Program-made: the position numbers and the translations under genes
Notes under the pieces: generated by a model
What the model was told of the DNA's origin: nothing
The model's input: the letters and a program-made list of their open reading frames with translations, nothing else
Database searches by the model: none
Part shown: in pieces, positions 48,881 through 59,284 of the stretch
Layout: each line of letters starts with the position of its first letter
Numbering within the stretch: position 1 is the stretch's first letter
Source of the DNA: Ceratodon purpureus
Lineage: Eukaryota > Streptophyta > Bryopsida > Pseudoditrichales > Ditrichaceae
Direction: 5' to 3'
NCBI GenBank assembly: GCA_014871385.1
Contig: CM026427.1
Location: 1,856,068-1,920,067, forward strand
Length of the DNA stretch: 64,000 bases

Positions 48881-49418
48881 GTTCTGTGCTGAACACCCTT
48901 TCTGCATGGTAACTATGAGATATGAATATATTGAACTTTGGGCGTTCTGTGTCAAACACCCATGTGGGCACGATAAGGTGGAATTCATTTGGTTATATTT
49001 GTTTAGCTTGCTGTGATGGTTTGGGTCTGTTGGTAGGGTCGGCCAACCCACAATGGCTTAAGCCGGTTGCTCTGCAGGCCCTATGTTTAACATGCTCGCA
49101 CATCCTTGTATTTGTATCATACATAGCATCTTGATTCATCATAAGCTGATGAGGCTATGTGCTGTGGGAATCCATTAGCAAGCGGGGTAGTCCATTTCGT
49201 GGACAATTTGTATGGATGGCCAACATGTTCGTCTGGTGAGAATTTCATGGTTAGCAAGCATCGAACTTCAAAAGAAATACTCCTGGGATGTTCTGGACCA
49301 AACTGGACTTTCGCCACCTCGCCTTAAGGGTTGATCGATGTTCTGTGTCTCACTGTATTCTCCATTCTTTAGTACTCAGTTGAAGTAGGTTTGCCTGATC
49401 TAGGGTTCTATGCCGAAC
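48881..49418. repeat. Palindrome cluster 4 (intron of the ParB/methyltransferase gene)
   Basis: GTTCTGTGCTGAAC is at 48881-48894, GTTCTGTGTCAAAC at 48944-48957 and GTTCTATGCCGAAC at 49405-49418, with a weaker copy near 49335. All fall within the intron 48702-49534. Confidence 0.65.
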
Positions 49419-51356
49419 AAGGATGAATTGAATGTAGACATCGTTCTCTTACTCTAGATTAATGGATGTCGTACTAAGCAATACATCTTGAATGACTTAT
49501 CTCACTAATTTTTTATTATTGTACTGTCTAGCAGATTGCTAAGCACTGGTCTGCAAATTTGACACCAGAGATGACCACAGAAAAATTACAGAATCTTGCT
49601 TCTTCTTGTATTCCCTCGACGGAAAAGGAGCAAATTCTGAGAATCTGGAACTCCTCCAAAGAGAATAGGAAGCTCAAGAAGTTTCCCCTTGCCCCAAGTG
49701 ACAAGACCTTCAACACGTACCTCCACAAATATGTGTTCTGGCATCAATTGAAAGAGAACTCTATGGAGTTTTACAAGGCTTTTGCTAGTGATTATGATCT
49801 CTAGGACATAACTCCTAGTATAAAGTTCGAGGCATATGTTAACTCAAATCAAGTTAGGCAATGGGATTATGCATTCAATCGGGCTATTCTGAACAAGGAG
49901 ATCCAGAAGTCAGAGGAATGGGGGAGCCCAAAGCAGCCCTATGGTGAACGGGCCATGAATCGCCTAATCTACCGGTGAGTTACTGTCCATTCTGAATACC
50001 TATGTAGATAAGTCTTACCAATCGAGTTTGATTTCGTATGTATATTATTTTCCCCTTGAGCTTATCACATCAATCCAATGCCCGGTTAGCTTGTTGGTGG
50101 TATATTTTCATAAACAAAATTAGAGTACTGTAGCAAGTTATGGCAACTGTATTTTTTCGTAAAAGAAAAGACAGTCAAAGTCCAACGAATCTCCAAAGCT
50201 TCCTTAGCTGCATGCACTGTTCTTTCAATTTTATTATTTTGTGATGAGTCTAGTTTCGGCATATGCCTTGTCCAAGCTAACTTATATGATCATTTTGGTC
50301 GTGGTTCGAGGCGTCTGTTTGCGCGTCACGGCTCAGTTTACAGAAGAGTCTATGCTTGAGTTTTCGAATCACATGCTACTGCTGTGACTTATAGCGTTGG
50401 AATTTGTTTGTGTGATTTCGAGGAAAAAATAATGTTAGAGTACTGTACATTGACTGTGCGACTGGGCCTGACTTCTTGTGGGCTGGTTGGTGTGGGGCAC
50501 TCACTTGCTGAGATATTGAGATTGTTTTTCATATGGAATTTCGTATGTTTAATATTCCTCTAATGCAACTTAATGATGTCTTTTTGTTTGCAGATATTGG
50601 ACGCATATATTAATGAAGGAAGGACTAGTGCTAGAGCCTCATCCTCTCTTTGCAGCGTGGCTTGATCTCAACAATGAGGATTCTATGTTTACGGCTGAGC
50701 AAGCAAGTGACTGGAGTGAGAACCACTTACAAGCTTGCCATTGGTATGTGGAAATCGATCCTCTTGATACCCCTCCTCATGAAATTGACAACAGGCGGTT
50801 GGTTGAGCCAACTTTCAAGCGCCAATGTGGTCCTCCTCAGGAATACGTGGAGCAACGGGCTGCCCCTGATGTAGCTACTGGAAAGACCGCAAAGCCAAAG
50901 TCCAAAGGCGGTGCAAGAGGGCCTTCGAATGTTGTTGCGACATCAAAGGATCTCACCGCTAAGGGCAACAAACGAACAGCCGGTGTAGAAAATGAACAAG
51001 CAGCCTCTTCAAAGAGAGGCAAGAAAAATGATGGAATCGCAAATCGGCCTGTCCATACTGACGGAGCTCAGTCTGAAGCTAGGTCTTCAAAATCCCATTC
51101 ACATGTCACTAGGAGTATAGCGGGTGGCTACTTGTCACAAATGCGGACCTCTCTAGTTCAACGCGCTCAAGAAGGAGAGACATTCCACGAAGTTGTCATC
51201 AACAACTCTGTGGGTGATTTCTTGGCAAGCGAGGCATCGATGTTCGAAGATTTTGCTGCCTTGGTACACTCCTTACAATATCCCTATCTCTTTTCATTTT
51301 AGTGAATCCATGTCAATTCTATTATTAATGACACCATTTTCTTGTAACTATCACAG

Positions 51357-53121
51357 GCAAGAGAAAACGTGCAGACCTTTCTTCGCGGCAAGGCAGGCAC
51401 GTTTCCAATAGCGGATCTTGTTATTATTGACCAGCCTTTCGAAACGTGTGTCGCTGGATTTGGAGATGGCATACCGGCGTGGAACTCATTGGATGGATCA
51501 ATTAGAAATTGGTACTCATCACGGTTCGAGTTTTGCAACGACTATCTCCACGACGATGGTGCTATTCTTATATTGATGCCCATGGGATTGAGTCACGAGA
51601 TTGTGCACTGGATTTTGAAGTACAAACTCAAAACAAAGTGCGAATGGCAAGTTCACCAGTCTGAGCCCCTTGCGCACCCAGCCTATGAGGGCATGATGGT
51701 GAGTCAATCATTGCACCCATGTGCTGCAATTTCTTAGAATCCAGTTTGACAAGTACTGCTGTGACTGCATAATGCCTGTTCTGTGCCAAACAGGCAAAGT
51801 CCAATTGTTCGAATTAGCAGCTTCGCAACTTTACTTGGTCATAGGCTATTGTGTTATAACCAATTGGTATTTGTTGAATTCGTGGATTCTGTGATATATG
51901 TTGTAAGTTGATGGAGATCAGTTTGACCTCTCATCGTCCTTTTACATTCTGGTGCCTCGTTCATTTTAGTGTGTGATAAATTTAATTCTTGATTCTTGTG
52001 GAGTTTTTCGCTGTGCCAAACAGGTTCTGTGCCAAACAAGTTCTGCTACATTTTTTTTTTTCATTCCCGTGCCTCCCTCATATCAGTGCGAATAGATTCT
52101 TGGCTTCGTGATTTTAGTGATTATGATCAGTCGTTGGTTCTCTTTAGGGCGTTCTGAAACTGTTGAGAATAAGGGATATTAGTTTTGTTGTGCGAGGTGG
52201 GGTGAGAAAATTTGATTTTCTTGAATCCTAATAATGAAGATTAGAACATGTTCGTCAACTAATTACTGAACCATGTCCATGTGCTAGTTGAAGTCGATAA
52301 TACTCAGTCCTTGTAATCTGTATAATTTTATTTGACTAGGAAATTTAGATTTGCTGATTCATGGGTTGCTGTTGTGAGAATAACCCTAGGGCAGGGCAAC
52401 GCAATTGTGGAGTTTAGGCTCTTGCAATGCCAGCATTAGTGGACGCAGTAGAAGATATTGAGTTTAGGAAGGATTAAAGGTTGAGATGCAGCGGAGACAC
52501 TTCGTAAAGAAGGGGGAAATGAATAATTCCGAGAGTTGGCAGTGAGAAGATGGGTGAAACTGCTTTTTTTCATTTCATCGTGACGCATGTGAGAGGAGAT
52601 TATCATGTACAGGCTTATTTGACATATCTCAAATATAAAACTGACTATTGCAAATGTCTTGTCCTGTTCAGACTTTCAATTTCTCAGCAGTGCTGTTAGT
52701 GAAAACGGGACGGCTCAAGGACAAGCAGTGGGAGAGGTTGCCAATTCCTCTGAAGTTAAACGCTGATCCATTGTTGGCCAATACCTCAGAGGACCCTCTG
52801 AGGTACCTTACTCTCACTAACCATGTGGAAAAACCTTCCACTGACAAAAGCGGAAACCCTTGGCGTGGACCACATGAGAAGTCACATATTTTCTTTCAAA
52901 TCCTTATTGACATGTGTTCAAAGCCAGGAGACATAGTTGTCGATTTGAATGCCTCTACAGGGGCATCTCTTTTGGCGTGCCGAGCTTCCGGGCGCCACTT
53001 CTTTGGCATCGAAGAAGATGTTGGCATATACAACGCTATCTTGAAGCCACTGACCACGGCAGGGGAGGCCAAAAATCCATTGAAAATCCGAGGTGGTATG
53101 GATGGTAACCTCAGCCCTTGA
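51357..53121 (+). other. Exons encoding the DNA methyltransferase domain
   Basis: Exon 51357-51698 carries motif IV and the strand DDGAILILMPMG. The next exon, 52672 onward, carries TFNFSAVLLVKTGRLKD, a putative target-recognition stretch, then HEKSHIFFQILIDM and motif I. Motif IV reads DQPF where active amino-methyltransferases have (D/N/S)PP(Y/F/W). Motif I reads DLNASTGAS instead of the usual D-F-x-G-x-G form. Either the enzyme is divergent or its active site has decayed. No stop codon falls inside this domain. Confidence 0.7.
51775..52037. repeat. Palindrome cluster 5 (methyltransferase-domain intron)
   Basis: CCTGTTCTGTGCCAAACAGG is at 51775-51794. GTTCTGTGCCAAAC is at 52024-52037, immediately after a further GTGCCAAACAG half-copy at about 52013, giving a near-tandem arrangement. 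All are in the intron 51699-52671. Confidence 0.65.
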
Positions 53122-54317
53122 ACTACAGTGTGCCATATATCGTATTTTATTGGATTCATTGCTTTACATGTTATCCATATCTGCTTGGCTTTATTATGTT
53201 TAGAACACGCAGTGTTGTAGCTTGTAGTACATTCATGTTTTCTACGAGAACAATGCAATGATAATATATCTATCATACTTTTGAGCCTATTGACTTCTTT
53301 TTCCATTCCACTCTATCGTCATATTTTTCCAATCCAGTCTATTGACTTCTAGTCCGAGAGAATGCACTATAGAACAAGCATGTAGGAAAGGGTCAATTGT
53401 TGCAGAGGTTCTTTGTGTTTCGCAAGGTTAATGCATCTGTGTATGGGAAATGCTGATGCATGCATGCCCAAGTTGGTTCCGGGGCTAAGTATTCATGCAT
53501 TGGCTGCTGTCGGTAGGGAGTGCAAGGCAAATTGCAATTCAGTGCAACCAACTACATAGAATGATTTCGGTAGTAGATCTAGGGAGCACTAGATTATGTG
53601 TACCCTTGGAATTGTGTTAGGTTCAAATGTTTTACGTCTAACTGGTTCGAATTCCTTGCCGTCTCTTCAGATTCTTACTAGTTAGAAGAGATCCACATCT
53701 GAATATTGAATCGTCAAGTATTGTGTGTGTACTGCCTCTTTAACGAGTAACGCCTCAAGAGAAGTATCAAAGGATTCAACAGTAATTAATCATGTATGTC
53801 AGTACGAAGAGACCATTCCCTGCGCTTCAACATGAGCTCTGAAATTCAACTCATACGTAGTTTAATCTCTGTGGTGAAAGCTCGAAATTCAAAAACACAT
53901 CACCATAAAAAATGAGTGCTGCTTCAGAAAAACTTCGATTCGCCTCAATATGGAACAACGAGTGCCATGAAATAATCTCACAAAATTTTATTTCTCATCT
54001 AAGTCTTTTCCTAATACTGTCTTGCTAACTGTGTCTCCATTTCTGCAGAGGTCCGGCCCAGGATGATTCCCTTCTTTGCGGATCCTAGTTTTATGAGAAG
54101 TCCATCCCCAACGTTCTCGCTACCTCCCGCAGCTGCAGCTTTCGCATCATATCTTGCCGTTCAAATATCACCGGAAAACCAGTCCAAAGAATTCAAGCGC
54201 CGCCCCAAAGCAAGTGTATATGTCGATTCTGAAGCAGTGGAGTCCACCTCCAAAGGTGGGAATACCATAGATCTTTTGAACTCTGAGTCTCCTGGGAATA
54301 GTTCTATATCTTCATAG

Positions 54318-55162
54318 ACACATAGTTTTCAGATGTTTATGGGAAACATGCATACCATCGTCCCTCACTTATAATGTGTGTGTATGTAAGAAGTATTGCA
54401 TCATGAAGCAAAGACACATATTTATAGCAGTTTTTATTCGAATTCTAGTCTCCACACAGAAAACTGTTCAAATTATAGAGTCATCCAACAGTAGTCCCTC
54501 CTATTTTTAGTTAAATCATTATACATCCTACTATATATTGACTTAATTTGCTAAAAATATTATATTATATTTAGCCTAATCCCTCTAAAAATAGTCTTAA
54601 TTCTTAATTATAGTAACATTCGCTATTTTTGTAATCTTATTTAGTTAGTATATGATATCATAACATAGCAAGTAGTTAGTATATGATGTCAAAACCTTAG
54701 TAATTATATGATATCAGAACATAGCAATTAAAAGATTTTCATATTTAGAGTTTAAAGTTGACATCAAAGAGACTCACAATTTGCAATTAGAAAATATATC
54801 TTGGTTATTCATATTTTTTGATATTTGAATAATATTTTGATACTCTCAAAATTTACTCTCAAAATATGTTACTCTCAAAGTATGTTACTTTCAAAATTTG
54901 TAAATATATAATTCTCAATTACTCTTTGTATATATATTATACTATCTTCTACACTTATGGAATAAATAAACATTCTTGCTTTTAAAATCGATACTATATA
55001 TATTTATAATATATAATAGAATAGATTGCAACATAATAATCTAGTATAGAGTCACATGATTATTCATTATTATAGCTATATGTTATTATACTAATGTTGG
55101 GATATATATATCTGATAAGTGAATCTTAGTATTATTGTTTATATAAAGTAATAATTATATAA

Positions 55163-55199
<37 letters not shown>

Positions 55200-55306
55200 T
55201 ATATACATGCATATGTACATAGAATTTATCACGTTAAGTGTTATTTTAGTGTTAGTTGAGGTATAATATAAATCCAAATTTCCAATAATATTTCCAATTT
55301 CATATT

Positions 55307-55340
<34 letters not shown>

Positions 55341-56223
55341 ATTAATTATATGTATATTAATTGAAATATTAATATATTATATATAATTAAGAATGCATAC
55401 AAATATATGTTAATGTCTATTACATAATTTAAAATAATTATAACATAGTCATGAAATATTTCCATATCGACACGTACATAATTTATGTCTTTATAATTAT
55501 TTTTATATGGATAAAAATTTAAACATAAATGAATGTAGATATTTATATACATGTATGACATATGTTTATTTATATAAATATATTTATATTGATATAAATA
55601 TATATATACATATATATATATATATAATTTTTTTTATGTACATAATTAATCTAAATTTCTTTATATTTATATATTTATATACGTAATTTTATATAGAAGT
55701 TTGCTTCATATAATCTACATACATCCGACCTAAACCCTTGCAATACATGTAATTATATACGTTTCAAGTAAGGCCTTTTGATTTGAATTGGATCTACTCT
55801 TTTTAGGCATGGAGAAATCCTTGGTGTTGTATATTTGGAATGTAACTAGATGTACTAACTCCTCTTAACGTATATAGATAGATATATATTAATTATTACA
55901 CCCTATTTAATATTTACAAAACGATATTATTTATAATGTATATATAATAACATACAATTTAACTTCAATATTTTGTCTAACTTCTAACATTGTATTCATA
56001 AATTTGGATTTTTTGTAATTTAGCAAGAACACCATGTTTACTTTTACATATAGAACATTGTTTTCAATAAATATCTATATGACTTTACTTTGACATATAA
56101 ATTTTATACATCTCAATAAAATATATTAGACATTTTTCAATAAAATAAAATTCGTATACACATTCGGCTAATAATGTATTGTCTTTAAAGATAAATTTTG
56201 AACAAGTATTTTACAGCTATGCG

Positions 56224-56297
<74 letters not shown>

Positions 56298-56760
56298 TAT
56301 ATACATTTATATATGTATATATATGTATATACACGCATATACTTATATATTAAACTTATCAAACAATTGAAGATGTAGCCTATAAAGTGTAAGATTGAGT
56401 ATTATTTGTAGACATTTACATATACATACACATTTATCAATAATAATACATTTTTATTATAATGATGAATTTTAAAGTATATAAAGAGGTTGTAACAAAA
56501 TTCCATTGTGTTTTTTGCCATTTCTACTGTATCTAGACAAGAGTTTATGAAGTGAATACGACAATATATGAATAGGTGAATACGGCCAAACAATAAATAA
56601 TTTTAAATGATTTTATAATTATATATTCTATTTTTAGACTCATTATTTTAATCAAACCAATTGTTAGCTTTTCTATTTTATCTATAAATAATCAGAAGAA
56701 ATCTACAACAAAATAGTATAGTGGATAAATACTATTGTTATTGGCTTAAATACATGTTCA
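54318..56760. repeat. Very AT-rich spacer with TA microsatellites
   Basis: Long (TA)n tracts lie at about 55166-55193, 55311-55337 and 56227-56294 in extremely AT-rich DNA. No gene is supportable. Open frames on the minus strand across the TA runs are artefacts. Confidence 0.8.
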
Positions 56761-56801
56761 AATATATCTAAAAACGATTAAAATTGCGCCCATGAATAGG
56801 T

Positions 56802-57389
56802 GTTCTGCACGAACACCAATATTTTGCGTGAATAAAGTCTAAAAATAACCAAGTATTTCCAGAATATTGGCTTCCTGGGTCGATTTCAATTACGTCATGA
56901 GCTGGTGTTCTGTACAGAAAGTGAGTAAAGGGAGAGGAGCGGCCCGTCAGGAATGGTCAGAGTGTTATTCTGCACTAAGTGATGTCCCTGTTCGGCACCG
57001 AAGGAGGTGATTGAGAATTTTAAGATGGATAAGTTATATTTCCAATGCTATGTTCTCACATTCGGCACCGAACTAGGCATTAAAAAATTTTCGATATGGA
57101 TTCTGGAGTTCTTCACTCCTCCCCTTCTTAAGTTAAGCATTTACTAATTTGATTATCAGGTACTAAATGGCTTAGGAACCTCAGGTGTTACCTTTAAGTA
57201 CGTGCTTCAGATTTGTGCATTGAGATTTCGTGTTCGACGCATAACAGTCATCAACAAGCAAATTTGAAGTTATTCCCTCAAGTTTCCTGAGTTGAAGATT
57301 TTTAGTAATTTGTCCTCATTAACATATCTCTTTTGTCATTAGTAAATCATGGTCTAACTTAATTCTACACTACTTGTTCGGCACAGAAT
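56802..57389. repeat. Palindrome cluster 6 (3' flank of the zinc-domain gene)
   Basis: Sites: GTTCTGCACGAAC (56802-56814, one base short), GTTCTGTACAGAAA (56907-56920), GTTCGGCACCGAAG (56990-57003), ATTCGGCACCGAAC (57060-57073) and GTTCGGCACAGAAT (57376-57389). Weaker ones lie near 57232, 57480 and 57650. Here the arm is often TTCGG/CCGAA instead of TTCTG/CAGAA, with both arms changed together, so symmetry is preserved. Confidence 0.7.
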
Positions 57390-58204
57390 GATCAGAGTCA
57401 ATGAATGATTGTCTCAACAAAAGTTGTTTCAACAAGTATAGCTAATTTCACCATTACCACATACATTGTCTAGATTATGCATTCTGAGCAGAGCAATCAG
57501 AAACATAGCACTAACTAATATGTACACATCTCTGATCATCTCATCCAAATATTCTAGTGGATTAAATGTTCACTGATGTCTTTGGTGTTGTGGTGATTGT
57601 TTAGTGCATCTACAATTTAAATTTCAAAGCTTTTTATCTAGACCTGGTTTGGCATAGAACTAGTATATCATGTCAAAAAGTAATAGTTGTATGTAAAGCA
57701 TGATTCAGTATTCCAGGGAGCAACATGATAGAGTTTGCCGAAGATGACCACATTAAGCCCGAAAAGAAGTATCACATAAAGTTCATTTCAGTAATCTGCA
57801 CAAGCATAAACAAGTATGTTGGAAAAATCACAGAACATATATACCGTTCTTGATGCAAAAAGAGAATACAATTATCTTAATATGATTAGATCAAAGCATG
57901 GACAGAGCTATAGTTTTACCTTGGACCTTGTACGCTTTTTGTTTTTATTGGGAGTGTAATTTGTGCCCCCTATGTCACTGTTGAGGAATCTTCTCTTTGT
58001 CTTCGGATTGGAACATTCACCAACCGTAGGTTCCTTCGTGATATCTGTACATTCATATTCAAATTAAGTTTCATAAATGACAATGATCTGATCAAAATTT
58101 ACATTTTATTTCAAATATAGTGGTAACATACCTGGCATTCTGTCCAGACCTACGCTCCTCTTCCAGTTTTCGGCGAAGGCTGATCGACATTCTGTCTTTG
58201 CGCA

Positions 58205-59284
58205 TCAATCTTCCAACCAGGTCTGCATCACTATACACCAAGGATGATACATGCAAGTGCAAGGTGCAACAATGATGTCCATGTGTGGGAATTTGCCATT
58301 GCACAATGCACACGGATTTACTGTTATCATATCTGTACTGTGGCTTGGTATTTCTTCCTGTACATGTTGACTAGGTGGCAAGTTCATGGGTAATCGAACC
58401 CGTTCTTCCATTTTCTTGAGGACGCCTTTCAATCTATCCATGTCTCCTTCAAGATTCACCTTTACAGTCTGCAATCGATCCAGCTCAATCAGGGCTTCAA
58501 GAATCTCACCCTTTGAGTCGACTAGGGCTATCTCTTTATGTTTAATTTTGTATTTTAGCTTGATGATCCGCCTCTCCTCCTTGACCATCCTCTCACCAAT
58601 CTTCTTCGAGATCTGCTCGCTATAGCTACCATTACCTGACTTCTCCTTGCACTTCTCTAAGTCCTCCTCTGCCTCCTGCAACTGAATCTTGAGCACCGAG
58701 ATTTGCTCCAGTAGACCTTCTCTTTCAGCTCCCTCACTTGGGTCTTTGGGTGATGTCATCCGTGAACTTATAAACACATGCGTATTAGTGTAATCTGCGT
58801 CTGCTTTGTTGTAAGCTACCCTCAAATCCTCAATCTCGCCCTCGATTTTGGACTTGGCTACTTCATAGTATGTCCCTTTCAGTGATTCTGCTCCAACATA
58901 CTTTATCACAGTTTCACTCTTCAAGTCTAAGTTCTTGCACGTACTCCATCTCTCCGCTGCGTACTGGGCCCAGTTCATTGGGTACCCATGGCAAACTTCT
59001 GACACAATCGCTTGAGCAAAACTCTCTGTAACACATTGATTTTTGGGCATCTTAGTAAGTTGGTAGACAGCTGGATACAGGTCCTCAACACGCCTTTTCA
59101 CTCTTTCCGACTTAGCACCTGGGTAGAAGTATCCCAAGTTCTGCTGCCTGGTACCAAACATTTGGACCAGCTCTTCATTCTGCACGTGGTTTACATCTCT
59201 GGAAGGATCCAGCCCATAGTTGGGCAATGACACATCCAACGCAAACCACGGCTCATTTCCTCTCTCCACATTACTCCTCTCCAT
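58205..59284 (-). CDS. Coiled-coil protein with truncated Cys/His zinc domain
   Basis: ATG at 59284; the open frame ends at TGA 58205-58207, giving 359 residues. An N-terminal globular part (NEPWFALDVSLPNYGLDPSR, MNWAQYAAERW) is followed by a long coiled coil, then the zinc-type segment CALCNGKFPHMDIIVAPC, CTCMYHPWC. Past the TGA the same frame continues CAKTECRSAFAENWKRSVG, matching CACSKCKKILSAGWLKSFG of the paralogue at 0.8 kb. It then splices in phase (58132, CCAG|gtatgt) to an exon at 58044-57920 with KTKRRFLNSDIGGTNYTP, and perhaps to a last short exon at 57795-57772. The gene therefore once ran to about 57772, and a nonsense codon now removes half of the zinc domain and the SDIGG tail. 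The function is unknown; its presence with the transposase and ParB/methyltransferase suggests an element-specific role. Confidence 0.65.
   Translation of the reverse strand: MERSNVERGNEPWFALDVSLPNYGLDPSRDVNHVQNEELVQMFGTRQQNLGYFYPGAKSERVKRRVEDLYPAVYQLTKMPKNQCVTESFAQAIVSEVCHGYPMNWAQYAAERWSTCKNLDLKSETVIKYVGAESLKGTYYEVAKSKIEGEIEDLRVAYNKADADYTNTHVFISSRMTSPKDPSEGAEREGLLEQISVLKIQLQEAEEDLEKCKEKSGNGSYSEQISKKIGERMVKEERRIIKLKYKIKHKEIALVDSKGEILEALIELDRLQTVKVNLEGDMDRLKGVLKKMEERVRLPMNLPPSQHVQEEIPSHSTDMITVNPCALCNGKFPHMDIIVAPCTCMYHPWCIVMQTWLED

Larger units (their letters stand above)
46691..54317 (+). pseudogene. ParB-like domain / beta-class DNA methyltransferase fusion gene, two in-frame stops
   Basis: In-phase exons: 46691-46739, 47091-47159, 47242-47313, 47514-48415, 48507-48701, 49535-49974, 50594-51263, 51357-51698, 52672 to about 53090 and 54049-54317; total about 1,140 codons. 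The model may start further upstream (acceptor before 46651). Alternatively it ends at TGA 53119-53121. Order: acidic N-terminus; a ParB/sulfiredoxin-like domain with YMWDGNHRLVAWYDF; a helical middle; a basic linker (KSKGGARG, SSKRGKKND); then methyltransferase motif IV (ADLVIIDQPFETC) before motif I (PGDIVVDLNASTGASLLA, GRHFFGIEED), the beta-class order, as in bacterial and phage N6-adenine/N4-cytosine enzymes. Codons at 47954-47956 (TGA) and 49802-49804 (TAG) interrupt otherwise open, correctly spliced frames, so this copy is probably inactive as one protein. Confidence 0.75.

Noticed and set aside
53640..53665. GGTTCGAATTCC, reminiscent of a tRNA T-loop
   Set aside because: The stem does not pair properly and no upstream cloverleaf is present.
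56168..56362. Minus-strand open frame of Tyr/Ile repeats
   Set aside because: Translation of a TA microsatellite.
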